A DNA stretch of 31,569 nt from JBDKGH01 sp039798265. Lineage in GTDB: Bacteria; Bacteroidota; Bacteroidia; Flavobacteriales_D; Sanyastnellaceae. Positions 14,629 through 22,787 of this stretch are shown piece after piece; positions within the stretch are counted from its first letter, which is position 1; each line of letters opens with the position of its first letter. The stretch spans positions 1 to 31,569 of the forward strand of contig JBDKGH010000071.1 in the NCBI GenBank assembly GCA_039798265.1, read 5' to 3'. Below the pieces are notes generated by a model. It was given only the letters and a program-made list of their open reading frames with translations, made no database searches and was not told the origin of the DNA. Both the position numbers and the translations under genes were made by a program.

Positions 14629-14646
14629 AGTACTAAATTTGTCGCT

Positions 14647-14922
14647 ATGAAACAACTATTTGTTATCAGCATACTACTACTCTCCCTTTATGGCTGCAAT
14701 TCACTCGAAACCGACGCCTCCAAAATGGCGTCTATGCAATGTGAAGTAAAGGCTTTGACCCTTCAAGCCATGTCAGGCGACGAGGCGGCTGCAGATGCAG
14801 CTCAAGAGATGTATGAGGAAATAGAGGCTCTTCGTGTGGAGATAGAGCAGAAGTATCCGCGATTAGAAGATCAAATGAAAATTAGACAGCTGGTATTCGA
14901 AGAATCAGCTGAGTGCAGATAG
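14647..14922 (+). CDS. Small predicted lipoprotein, function unknown
   Basis: This encodes 91 residues from the ATG at 14647. A longer frame starting at 14533 reads through the palindromic repeat and is rejected. The N-terminus MKQLFVISILLLSLYGCNS is a classical lipoprotein signal with lipobox LYGC, so Cys17 would be lipidated. The mature part is short, acidic and helical, with a heptad-like stretch (MYEEIEALRVEIEQKYPRLE) that may form a coiled coil. One cysteine is near the end (ECR). I do not recognise a family. The last 18 bases overlap the 3' end of the convergent lipB gene. Its promoter must lie in or next to the repeat. Confidence 0.75.
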   Translation: MKQLFVISILLLSLYGCNSLETDASKMASMQCEVKALTLQAMSGDEAAADAAQEMYEEIEALRVEIEQKYPRLEDQMKIRQLVFEESAECR

Positions 14923-15690
14923 TTCGGCTTGTTGAAGTGCACAACCGAATAGTTGTTCGGTATGATGCATCAGCTTGAGTTTCACTTCGTCTATATTTAC
15001 CTCGCGGCCTAACTCGGCTTGAAGGCTTGTCACTGCTTTATCATCAATGCCGCAAGGCACAATGTTTTTGAAGTAATTCAAATCGCTGTTCACATTAAAA
15101 GCATATCCGTGCATGGTAACCCAACGGCTACATTTCACGCCGAGGGCGGCTATTTTGCGAGCTTTTTGGGGATCGTCACCATCTATCCAAACGCCTGTGA
15201 GTCCAGCTACGCGGCCTGATTCGATGCCGTATTCTGCAAGAGTGCGTATGATCGTTTCTTCGAGGTAACGAAGGAAGAGGTGTATATCCGTAAAGAAATG
15301 ATCAAGATCCAAAATGGGATAGCCCACTATTTGTCCGGGGCCGTGATAGGTGATATCTCCACCGCGATTGATGGGATAAAAAGTGGCACCGATATTTTTT
15401 AATCCCTCTTCATCTACGAGAAGATGCTTGAGATCGCCGCTTTTACCTAAGGTATATACGTGGGGATGTTCTACGAAAAGAAAGTAGTCTTCCGTTTTTT
15501 CTTGTGCGTCTGCGCTGCGCGATCGGTTGTCAAATTTGGTTTGAACCGTTTTTCCAAAAAGCTTTTCCTGCAGATCCCAACAGGCCTTGTAGTCCATCTT
15601 CCCCAAATCCGCAAAATGTACTAAGCGAGTTGGAGAAGATGGATCAATGGCCGAAAATTCTTCTACTTGACTAGATTTTTGAGAGCTCAT
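14905..15690 (-). CDS. lipB: Lipoyl(octanoyl) transferase LipB
   Basis: This encodes 261 residues, a little longer than the E. coli enzyme because of about 25 extra N-terminal residues. Motifs: EHPHVYTLGKSGD, NRGGDITYHGPGQIVGYPILDL, the catalytic lysine segment KIAALGVKCSRW, HGYAFNVNSDLNYF and the nucleophile cysteine in IVPCGI. LipB moves octanoate from acyl carrier protein to lipoyl domains of 2-oxoacid dehydrogenases; LipA then inserts sulfur. lipA is not in the window. Its ATG lies inside the end of the PGI/PMI gene (20-base overlap), so translation is probably coupled. The 3' end overlaps the lipoprotein gene by 18 bases. Confidence 0.97.
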   Translation of the reverse strand: MSSQKSSQVEEFSAIDPSSPTRLVHFADLGKMDYKACWDLQEKLFGKTVQTKFDNRSRSADAQEKTEDYFLFVEHPHVYTLGKSGDLKHLLVDEEGLKNIGATFYPINRGGDITYHGPGQIVGYPILDLDHFFTDIHLFLRYLEETIIRTLAEYGIESGRVAGLTGVWIDGDDPQKARKIAALGVKCSRWVTMHGYAFNVNSDLNYFKNIVPCGIDDKAVTSLQAELGREVNIDEVKLKLMHHTEQLFGCALQQAELSALS

Positions 15691-16654
15691 TTTTCAAGAA
15701 AATGATAGCTGGTATAGCCACCGCGTCTTCGTTGCGCAATTCGGCTAAATCAATGCTCAACCAGTCGCCGAGGTGAATGAGGTAAAGTGAGCGCTCGATA
15801 CGATTGCTTCCTTTGCTCCATGCTTCGATGATAGTGTCACATTTTTCACCCATCAATTTTTTACAGATCTCCATGCGCATTTGTGAACGCTTGTGATCGT
15901 CCTCGTTGCGAAGAATGATAACCGCTACGCGATTGTCACCACCAGTCCAACCCACCAATTCGTTGTGGTTCATCTCTGGGAATACATGGTGAGAACAAAG
16001 CATTTTAGAGTTCTCGTTGATCTGCTGGCGCCAGCGTATAGCAACACCTTCGTACATCGCCTCTGAATAAAGAATCGGAATGCGACTCACAATTTTATCG
16101 GAAATGGACTTAGATGTTTCGCGAATTGCACCAATGTTATTTTCAATCAAAGCAATGCTGCCTTCTACTTGAGCTTCGAAATCGTTGTTGATGATACCGT
16201 AAGCCGCCAACACAAAGAACTGTTGAATGGCGCTGTATCCGAACATCGATCTGGGAGGATTGCCACCTGGAATGAAGATGCAGTTGAGGCCTTGTTCTTT
16301 TGCAAATGCACCAATTTTTCCACCGCTAGTAATACAAGCGATTTCCGCTCCTTTTGCTTTTGCTTCGTGGAAGGCAGCAACTGTTTCTTCTGTATCGCCG
16401 CTATAGCTTGAGATAATTACTAAAGTCTCTGGGCCTACAAAAGCTGGCAACACATAGTCGTTTGTACACACGATAGGAAGAGCGCTTTGCTCTGCTACCA
16501 ATTGTGAAACGATTTTACCACCGATACCCGAACCACCAAGTCCTGAGATAACGATGTTAGAGATAGTTTTTGAAGGACGGGTGAGAGTTGCCGCACGGCC
16601 AATTGCCAATGCTTCTCTCAAATGGTTAGGAAATGCTTCTACTAGCGCTTTCAT
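15671..16654 (-). CDS. Bifunctional phosphoglucose/phosphomannose isomerase (SIS domain)
   Basis: This encodes 327 residues. The N-terminal SIS fold is clear: NIVISGLGGSGIGGKI, then VIISSYSGDTEETVAAFHEA, the sugar-phosphate-binding serine loop. The C-terminal half has the PGI/PMI signature FPEMNHNELVGW, with the catalytic Glu and His, and IERSLYLIHLGDWLSIDLA. Enzymes of this type interconvert glucose-6-P, fructose-6-P and mannose-6-P and are known from archaea and several bacteria, including Bacteroidota. It would feed glycolysis or GDP-mannose synthesis for surface sugars. It is upstream of lipB and overlaps it. A TATATTTG promoter lies 20 bases before the ATG. Confidence 0.92.
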   Translation of the reverse strand: MKALVEAFPNHLREALAIGRAATLTRPSKTISNIVISGLGGSGIGGKIVSQLVAEQSALPIVCTNDYVLPAFVGPETLVIISSYSGDTEETVAAFHEAKAKGAEIACITSGGKIGAFAKEQGLNCIFIPGGNPPRSMFGYSAIQQFFVLAAYGIINNDFEAQVEGSIALIENNIGAIRETSKSISDKIVSRIPILYSEAMYEGVAIRWRQQINENSKMLCSHHVFPEMNHNELVGWTGGDNRVAVIILRNEDDHKRSQMRMEICKKLMGEKCDTIIEAWSKGSNRIERSLYLIHLGDWLSIDLAELRNEDAVAIPAIIFLKNELSKI

Positions 16655-16673
16655 TTATTCTGTTTTTTCTCTA

Positions 16674-16681
16674 CAAATATA
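16674..16681 (-). promoter_or_regulatory. Promoter -7 box for the PGI/PMI-lipB unit
   Basis: The minus strand reads TATATTTG, matching TANNTTTG. Just upstream (16686-16700) is GTGTA-CTTCT-TACAC, a five-base inverted repeat in the -33/-7 spacer that could be an operator. Confidence 0.55.
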
Positions 16682-16893
16682 GTAAGTGTACTTCTTACAC
16701 GAAGCTATTTCGCGGTGTGCGGTGCAAATAAAACCAAAATTTGCCTCGAAGTGAGGTTTAATGGGGGATTTCATGAAATTTTAATGCAACTTGGGCACTG
16801 AAAATCAAGGGCTAAATGGAGAAGTGGAGCGTTCGATATACGAAACTCGGTGTTCTTCGCGTTTTTGGCCTAAGGTTTGAAATACGGCTTTTT

Positions 16894-17718
16894 ATGAAAA
16901 AGACCTTCCTCATATTCGCCCTCTCTGTATTAGCCATGACTAATGCTATCGGGCAGGCTACAAAGCCGGCCAAGGTCAAACTGGACTACCTTCCTGCTCG
17001 ACCTTTGCGCACTGTAACCAACAAAGCCTTCAAGGCTGGTGAAAAAGTGACCTACCGTTTACACTATGGTATGATCAACGCAGGTACAGCAACGATCTCT
17101 GTTAACGAATCGAAACAAAAATTTAATAATCGCGAGGCCTACCACATCGTAGGTGAAGGTCAAAGCATTGGTTCTTTCGACTGGTTTTTCAAAGTGCGTG
17201 ATAAATACGAAACATACATTGACAAAGAAGGGATGTATCCTCACCGATTTGTACGCAATACCGATGAGGGCGGATACAAGATCCATCAGGATTACACCTT
17301 TTATGCAGAAAAAAGGGCGTATAAAAATCAGAAGGGTGAGGCATATATGACTCCTGATTTCGTTCAGGATATGTTGAGTTCCTATTTCTATGCCCGCACA
17401 ATTGACTATTCGAAGATGAAGAAGGGTGACATCATCACCATCATGTCGGTGGTGGACGATGAAATTTTTCCTCTAAAGATGAAATACATTGGCAAGGAGC
17501 AAATCACCATCGATGCAGGTACATTTAACTGTATCCGTTTTGCACCTGTAGTTCAGAAGGGTCGAGTATTCAAAAAAGAAGAAGACCTCAGCGTATGGGT
17601 AACGGACGATGCCAATCACATACCCGTTCTCGCCAGCGCGAAGATCTTGGTAGGATCGGTGAAAATGGAGTTGACTTCCTATACTGGTTTAGCTAATCCA
17701 GTCGCGAAGGTGAAATAA
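16894..17718 (+). CDS. Exported DUF3108 family protein
   Basis: From the ATG at 16894 this gives 274 residues. The in-frame ATG at 16816 would put 26 charged residues ahead of the signal peptide and is rejected. MKKTFLIFALSVLAMTNAIGQ is a Sec signal peptide with cleavage after IGQ or nearby. The mature part matches DUF3108: FKAGEKVTYRLHYGMINAGTATISV, GSFDWFFKVRDKYETYID, PHRFVRNTDEGGYKI, and the C-terminal LSVWVTDDANHIPVLASAKILVGSVKMEL. The family is common in Bacteroidota and Proteobacteria, predicted to be periplasmic beta-rich, and has no established activity. The gene is divergent from the PGI/PMI unit and has its own terminator. Confidence 0.88.
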   Translation: MKKTFLIFALSVLAMTNAIGQATKPAKVKLDYLPARPLRTVTNKAFKAGEKVTYRLHYGMINAGTATISVNESKQKFNNREAYHIVGEGQSIGSFDWFFKVRDKYETYIDKEGMYPHRFVRNTDEGGYKIHQDYTFYAEKRAYKNQKGEAYMTPDFVQDMLSSYFYARTIDYSKMKKGDIITIMSVVDDEIFPLKMKYIGKEQITIDAGTFNCIRFAPVVQKGRVFKKEEDLSVWVTDDANHIPVLASAKILVGSVKMELTSYTGLANPVAKVK

Positions 17719-17741
17719 GTAGAAACGAATCGAGTAGAAAG

Positions 17742-17767
17742 GCCCCAGAATTTCTGGGGCTTTTTTG
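17742..17767 (+). terminator. Rho-independent terminator of the DUF3108 gene
   Basis: GCCCCAG-AATTT-CTGGGGC forms at least seven pairs (nine if the loop closes) followed by seven T, 23 bases after the stop codon. Confidence 0.94.
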
Positions 17768-17813
17768 TTATGCGATTTTATGCCTTTTGATTATATATAC
17801 TATCAGATGGATA

Positions 17814-17874
17814 GGACCTTATAGGTCTTAAGACCTATAAGGTCTTTACCTAATTTTTTTTGATATATCCAAAT
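17814..17874 (-). repeat. Palindromic dispersed repeat, copy 2 (inverted)
   Basis: On the plus strand GACCTTATAGGTC (17815-17827), spacer TTAA and GACCTATAAGGTC (17832-17844) form the same 13-base-arm palindrome as at 14599-14627. The neighbour TTTACCTAA and the following T-rich part with ATCCAAAT are the reverse complement of the copy 1 flank. This places copy 2 in the opposite orientation. It lies between two terminators, in non-coding DNA. Confidence 0.85.
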
Positions 17875-17951
17875 TTTACATATTCCCCGTCAAACAGCGA
17901 ATACATCTATTTATGCATTTAGACGAGCATACAGATTTTCTAATATGCAAA

Positions 17952-17988
17952 AAAAGGGCTACCTCTTTATAAGAGATAGCCCTTTTTG
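17952..17988 (-). terminator. Terminator of the beta-propeller/esterase/RidA operon
   Basis: On the minus strand AAAAAGGGCTATCTCTT pairs with AAGAGGTAGCCCTTTTT around TATA-type loop bases, with one A/C mismatch, and ends in seven T. It lies 18 bases after the RidA stop codon. Confidence 0.9.
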
Positions 17989-18006
17989 AGAACGAATATC
18001 TTCTAC

Positions 18007-18435
18007 CTACTCAATCGTAGCGATACACTTCAATTCAATAGCAATAGGCGTAGGTAGCGAGTTGATCTCAACTGTTGTGCGACAGGGTTGTGCGTCTTTG
18101 AAGTACTCTGCATAAAGACGATTGTAAGTGTGAAAATCGCGCTTCATGTTTACAAGGAAAACAGTTACGTCAACTAAATTTTCCCACTTGCTGCCGCTGG
18201 CTTCTAAAATGGTTTTTACGTTTTGAAAAACACTGTGGCATTGCGCCTCGAAATCAAACTCGATGAAGTTGCCGTTTTTATCGAGCACCAATCCTGGTAC
18301 GCCGCTGTCTGTGGCATCGCTGCCCGCTACGCGAGGTCCTACTCCTGAAAGGAATAATAAATTGCCCACCCTACGAGCGTGTGGATATAGACCTACGGGT
18401 TTCGGTGCTTGGTTGGTACTGATACGTTCAGACAT
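18007..18435 (-). CDS. RidA/YjgF family protein, close to 2-aminomuconate deaminase-type members
   Basis: This encodes 142 residues from the ATG at 18435. A longer frame beginning at 18501 would run into the end of the esterase gene and adds only a lysine/arginine-rich stretch. The family core is present: GNLLFLSGVGPR, QCHSVFQNVKTILEASGSKWENLVDVTVFLVNM, YNRLYAEYF, and the active-site arginine in CRTTVEINSLPTPIAIELKCIATIE. RidA proteins hydrolyse reactive enamine/imine intermediates. The phrase GLYPHARRVGNLLF and the insert after GVGPR resemble the subgroup annotated as 2-aminomuconate deaminase. No other genes of tryptophan or kynurenine breakdown are near, so that specific role is unproven. 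It is last in the operon and cytosolic. Confidence 0.9.
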   Translation of the reverse strand: MSERISTNQAPKPVGLYPHARRVGNLLFLSGVGPRVAGSDATDSGVPGLVLDKNGNFIEFDFEAQCHSVFQNVKTILEASGSKWENLVDVTVFLVNMKRDFHTYNRLYAEYFKDAQPCRTTVEINSLPTPIAIELKCIATIE

Positions 18436-18472
18436 AGTCTTTTTTTTACAAATATACGGAGACCTTTTTTCC

Positions 18473-19906
18473 TTACTTCTTTTGAAAGGTCTTGCTTTCA
18501 ATTATCCCATCATTGCCAATGAGGTTCATGGTGTAAGTACCGGTTGCTAACGTGGATACATCCCAGTTTTCTCTGAAGTCATAAGGCATGTCGCCATCTG
18601 TTTTGACATCGTGTGTAAATACAACCTCACCAGCTTCGTTTTTTATCTCCATTCGAAAAAGTGGAAGGTTGCCATACAATCGGGCATTGATGTTTTTTTC
18701 TACCCAATAAGGATAGCATACCCATTCGCAACTGCGGTATCCTTCATTTTCCGCAGGAGAACAATAGGCTAACCATTCGAAGAAAGCAGGAAATTGTTGA
18801 CTCCAATTTTTTTCATTATGTTCGGCATTGGCCACAGCGTGTATTTGAATGTCGCCTGTTTCGTAGCCTTTGCCTTCCATCTGATCGCGAAAAAGCACCA
18901 TATCTTTGATCATCTTTTCGCTTTCTTGCTCACCAGCGGTCATGTAAATATTACTAAAGTCATTCTTCTCGTGTGTTGATATGAGTTCTAGTAATTCGGA
19001 TTGATTAAACCAAAACGCAGGAGAAAAAATTCCTGCTCGAGAGAAGACATCGCCGTGCTTCAATACGAGATAAGCGGACATCAGTCCACCGAGGGATGAA
19101 CCTGCAGTGTAAGTGGCTTCGCGTGAAGGATCGGTGATAAAGTTGGCGTCTATTGCGGGTTTAAGTTCGTTGATGATAAATTGAGCGTAAGCTTCGCCTT
19201 TCCCGCCGCCATTGTAGGCTTCATTGCGCCAAGGAGCGAGTTCGTTTATGCGCTCGGCTCCACCGTTGTCAATACCTACTACAATCATCTCTTGACAAAG
19301 GGTGTTCGCAAATGTTTGCAGCGTTTCATCCACATTCCATTCACCAGCGAAAGAGGTTTTTTGATCGAACAGATTTTGTCCATCATGCATGTAAAGAACG
19401 GACATTGGATATTCCGCTGTGGCATAACTAGCAGGGATGTAAATCCATACTCTGCGATAGGCATTAAGAGCAGCGGAGAAAAAAGATTGGGTGAGAATCC
19501 GTACTTCGGGTGTTACGGTATGTTGAACGCCTAGGTCTGTCCAACTTTCTACGGTTACTTCAATGGCTTCTTCTGCTGTATGAGTCCATTGTCGTGGTTT
19601 CAACTCGATCCCTTTTTCATCTCCTTCGGGCACATAGATGTTTTGAAAGTGATTTTTTTTGTAAAAAAGAAAAGAAAGTTTAGTTCCGTATTTGGCGGGG
19701 ATGTTGACGTAGAGTAAGCCATTATCATCCGTTAACAGCTTGTATTGCTCTTCTCCTTTTTTCCAATCATTGAATGAGCCGGCAATGTAAATGGAGTCTA
19801 ATATGCCCGTCAGTTGTGGTGTTTGGGTAATTGCAATACGCAATTGCGCCCAAGTGTTGACTTGAGCGCAAAGCAGCACTGTGAATAAGGTTATTCGACC
19901 AATCAA
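18473..19906 (-). CDS. Exported esterase (PF00756-type) with N-terminal carbohydrate-binding-like domain
   Basis: This encodes 477 residues. A signal peptide (residues 1-20, ending NTWA) is followed by an early-set/CBM48-like domain (IYIAGSFNDWKK, near 40-50). An alpha/beta-hydrolase of the Fes/esterase D type spans about 130-390: RRVWIYIPASY, VLYMHDGQNLFD, the nucleophile elbow TAGSSLGGLMS (Ser271) and a late histidine in ANAEHNEKNW. The last 80 or so residues (RMEIKNEAGEVVFTHDVKT to KTFQKK) look like a T9SS-type C-terminal domain, but less canonical than in the two neighbours. The substrate is unknown; sugar esters and siderophore esters are both possible. Its ATG overlaps the stop of the propeller gene by four bases. 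Confidence 0.9.
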   Translation of the reverse strand: MIGRITLFTVLLCAQVNTWAQLRIAITQTPQLTGILDSIYIAGSFNDWKKGEEQYKLLTDDNGLLYVNIPAKYGTKLSFLFYKKNHFQNIYVPEGDEKGIELKPRQWTHTAEEAIEVTVESWTDLGVQHTVTPEVRILTQSFFSAALNAYRRVWIYIPASYATAEYPMSVLYMHDGQNLFDQKTSFAGEWNVDETLQTFANTLCQEMIVVGIDNGGAERINELAPWRNEAYNGGGKGEAYAQFIINELKPAIDANFITDPSREATYTAGSSLGGLMSAYLVLKHGDVFSRAGIFSPAFWFNQSELLELISTHEKNDFSNIYMTAGEQESEKMIKDMVLFRDQMEGKGYETGDIQIHAVANAEHNEKNWSQQFPAFFEWLAYCSPAENEGYRSCEWVCYPYWVEKNINARLYGNLPLFRMEIKNEAGEVVFTHDVKTDGDMPYDFRENWDVSTLATGTYTMNLIGNDGIIESKTFQKK

Positions 19907-22674
19907 GGTTGATGTTGTAGTTTGCCGGTTTGAGTTTGGTTGCCGATGTGTAAAATGTATAAGTAGCTTCCTTTAGGTAATACACCTCTCGGATACCATT
20001 TCAGTTGACGATCTCCGGGCTGCATTTTTCCTCCTTCGATGGTGTCTACTTTTTTACCTGTTATATCCAATATGTCGATATAAACATTGGCGGCTGTTTT
20101 ACAATTGAAATCAAAAGTGACCTGATTTACAAACGGATTAGGATACACCCGAACGTTTATTCGGTTATTAGTCACCTCGTTTACACCCACGCCGGGAACA
20201 GGAAGTAAGTTGCCGGAATAAATACCATTTCCATGAGTAGCGACTACTATTTTACCATCACTTGGACGGGCCTTCACCATATTGACAATCACATTGCCAA
20301 TGGTATTAGGAGCTTCCAGTGACCATATGGTATTAGCACCATCAAGAAGAGAGGTGCTGTATAGTCCTGTGCTTGTGGCAGCGAAGTACTGCTGAGGAGT
20401 GCTCGGATAGATTTCTACCCAGTACACAGCAGGACCAGCTCCTGTGCCATCGAGGTTTTCTTCAAGGTTTCCGCCTACATCTGTCCAAGTAGTACCTCCA
20501 TCGAGTGTATGGAAAATACTTGGACGATTGTAGTTGGAGAAGCTGAGCATTACTTCGTTTTCATCGTAATCATTAACGTTTACGCAAGAAACATAACTGT
20601 TGGCTGGAAAATCGTCACCGGTAAGCGTAGTGCGCACAGGAGTTGGGCCGTAGCAATTGTCAATTTTGTAGCATCGACCTTGAGTGGTTCCGTAATAAAT
20701 GACATTCGGATTGTCAAGTGTTTTGTCGAGCGATGAAATGGCTCCTGCGGTGGTAGGAATGAAACTCTCGTTGATGGCGATCCAGTTACTTCCAGGAAGC
20801 GAATTGTAGTAGTTACCGGTAACGGGTATAGAACTCACTTGAGGTAAGTAGAAAATAGTTCGATTAGAGGAGATGAATAGATCATCATGATTGCTTGGGT
20901 CAAGCACAAAAGGATTAATGAAAAGGAAATTATCTTGGTTATCAGGATCTATTCGTTCGGTTCCTGTTAGTGTTCCATTAGTGGAAACGGTCTTTTTGTA
21001 AATACGACCATTTTGTGAGCTACTAATTACATACCCAACGCCTGGAGGTATGGCGCAGTAAGCTCCGTCATCGGCATGTACTTCTTTCCAGTTTTCATTA
21101 CTGTCAGAGGTATGAGTCATCCAAGTACCATTGTCTTGCATTCCGCCCATTACGTAGTCACTGAATGAAACCCCTTGTTCCATTGCAACGGTGTAGAACT
21201 GAGTAGTCAGATATCCGTGGTTGAGAGGAGTCCAAGCCACGCTGTCCGCAAGACAATCGCTGGTTTTGTAAACACCACCGTCGTTGGCATTAAACATAAC
21301 GGATGGATTACTTGGGGAAAAAACAAAGTAGTGTTGATCGCTGTGATGGCTGGGGTAGCTATAGTCAATGGGGTTATTTACATTACAACGATAGCCTCCA
21401 ATCCAACGGTTTGCTGGAGTGGCAAAAGCATCGTCGCTACGATGGATGTTTACACCACCAATGAAAACGGTATTGGCTTGCGTGGGATGGTGTGCTAAGC
21501 ACAAATCATAACTGAATTGTGAACGGAAGGTTCCGAAGTCAAAATCGGCACCAATGAATAGCGTGCATGGATCGTCCGGAAGATTATCACTGCGATTATC
21601 CCACAGTCCTCCTGTTCCTGATCCGTTTCCTGAAACGTAGGTGTATTTGTAGAAGAAGTGGCCAATGGGCAGAGATGAATTATTGATGGATTCTCCTAGG
21701 AAATAAATTTCGTTTTCATTTTGTGGGTTAAAGCACATCACAGTGCGGCGAAGATTGGGTATTTCGGGCGATACTGGGTCAATGGAGTTCCAGTTGATGC
21801 CGTCTTCTGAGCGGTAGAATCCACCTCCATTACTTACGTTATCACTGAAGGTAGCATATAATATTCCTGAAGGTGTCATCATTACATGAACGAATTCTGA
21901 AGGTCCGCTAGAGAAGCCTAGAACTTGACTCCATGTTTCGCCCCCATCAGTGGAGCGGATAATTCCATTGTACACTGCCGCGTACACTACGTCTTGTGTG
22001 GTATTGGTATGGTCCACTACAATGTTCCAAATGAAGTCATAGCTACCATTTTGAAGTACGTTTTGTGGTGTGCCACTTGCTGTGCTAGCGAGTGAGGCCC
22101 ATGTTTCGCCATTGTCGGTACTTTTAAAAATACCATCACCACTGAATAGTGAAGTGAAGCTCGTTCCTGACACTACGCCATAAAACTCTTCTCCTGTACC
22201 CATATACCAAGTGTTTTCGTGACCAGGGCGTGTATCTTGGGCGATATAGCTAACGCTGTGAATTTGGGAAGGAGTTGTTTTTTTCTCCCAAGTTAAACCT
22301 CCGTCGTTGGAAGCCCAAAGTCCGCCTGTTACTGCTCCAGCAAGAATATGGTTTTCATTGAGCACGTCGAGAACCATGCAACGACTGCGGCCTCCTTTGT
22401 TGATGGGGCCACGAGCCATCCAATTGATATCGCGCTGTCCCTCTGGAACATTCGGTAGTCTTTTGGCAAAGGCGAGCGAGCGTCTTTTGATATCCTCCGG
22501 TATCATGCCTGTTTCTGGGTCGCGGTGCCTGAGGTACTCGTAATATTTTCGGCTGCTGCGATTTATACCATGTCCTTCACCTTGGGCCGAGCCATTGGGT
22601 GCTTGAATATTCATGATAAAAAAGGATAACACGGCAAAAGAAGCCAGAAGTAGTCCGAGGGTCCACTGTCTCAT
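19903..22674 (-). CDS. T9SS-exported BNR/sortilin (VPS10-like) beta-propeller protein
   Basis: This encodes 923 residues from the ATG at 22674; a GTG at 22695 would only lengthen the N-terminus. MRQWTLGLLLASFAVLSFF is a signal peptide or anchor. The body has repeated Asp-box (BNR) motifs such as ASNDGGLTWEK, STDNGETWAS, STDGGETWSQ and TLDGGTTWTD, typical of sialidase-like or sortilin-type propellers. I see no complete catalytic set of a sialidase. The final 85 or so residues are a T9SS type A sorting domain (VRVYPNPFVNQVTFDF, ITGKKVDTI, GSYLYILHIGNQTQTGK). It should be a secreted or surface-anchored binding protein. The stop overlaps the start of the esterase gene, so the two are translationally coupled. 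Confidence 0.92.
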   Translation of the reverse strand: MRQWTLGLLLASFAVLSFFIMNIQAPNGSAQGEGHGINRSSRKYYEYLRHRDPETGMIPEDIKRRSLAFAKRLPNVPEGQRDINWMARGPINKGGRSRCMVLDVLNENHILAGAVTGGLWASNDGGLTWEKKTTPSQIHSVSYIAQDTRPGHENTWYMGTGEEFYGVVSGTSFTSLFSGDGIFKSTDNGETWASLASTASGTPQNVLQNGSYDFIWNIVVDHTNTTQDVVYAAVYNGIIRSTDGGETWSQVLGFSSGPSEFVHVMMTPSGILYATFSDNVSNGGGFYRSEDGINWNSIDPVSPEIPNLRRTVMCFNPQNENEIYFLGESINNSSLPIGHFFYKYTYVSGNGSGTGGLWDNRSDNLPDDPCTLFIGADFDFGTFRSQFSYDLCLAHHPTQANTVFIGGVNIHRSDDAFATPANRWIGGYRCNVNNPIDYSYPSHHSDQHYFVFSPSNPSVMFNANDGGVYKTSDCLADSVAWTPLNHGYLTTQFYTVAMEQGVSFSDYVMGGMQDNGTWMTHTSDSNENWKEVHADDGAYCAIPPGVGYVISSSQNGRIYKKTVSTNGTLTGTERIDPDNQDNFLFINPFVLDPSNHDDLFISSNRTIFYLPQVSSIPVTGNYYNSLPGSNWIAINESFIPTTAGAISSLDKTLDNPNVIYYGTTQGRCYKIDNCYGPTPVRTTLTGDDFPANSYVSCVNVNDYDENEVMLSFSNYNRPSIFHTLDGGTTWTDVGGNLEENLDGTGAGPAVYWVEIYPSTPQQYFAATSTGLYSTSLLDGANTIWSLEAPNTIGNVIVNMVKARPSDGKIVVATHGNGIYSGNLLPVPGVGVNEVTNNRINVRVYPNPFVNQVTFDFNCKTAANVYIDILDITGKKVDTIEGGKMQPGDRQLKWYPRGVLPKGSYLYILHIGNQTQTGKLQHQP

Positions 22675-22692
22675 AATGAAGTTTTTTGGTCG

Positions 22693-22705
22693 CACTAAAT
22701 TAGTG
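22693..22705. promoter_or_regulatory. Inverted repeat upstream of the propeller operon
   Basis: CACTAA-A-TTAGTG is a perfect 13-base palindrome lying 18 bases before the ATG at 22674. It could be an operator or the 5' stem of the leader. No protein can be assigned to it. Confidence 0.35.
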
Positions 22706-22787
22706 GAACCGACCGCTATGACCTAAAAAAGTTATAAAAGAAGCTTGGAGTAAAAATGATTGTTACTTTCGGAAAAACGTAGCGCCC

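Noticed and set aside
14533..14646. N-terminal extension of the lipoprotein from the ATG at 14533
   Set aside because: It reads through the palindromic repeat and would bury a good lipoprotein signal peptide that starts at 14647.
16768..16785. ATTTCATGAAAT palindrome before the DUF3108 gene
   Set aside because: It is an AT-rich 12-base palindrome of a kind expected by chance in such DNA, with no partner site nearby.
18436..18501. Longer RidA start at 18501
   Set aside because: It would overlap the esterase gene and add a basic, non-conserved stretch. The internal ATG at 18435 gives the family's normal length.
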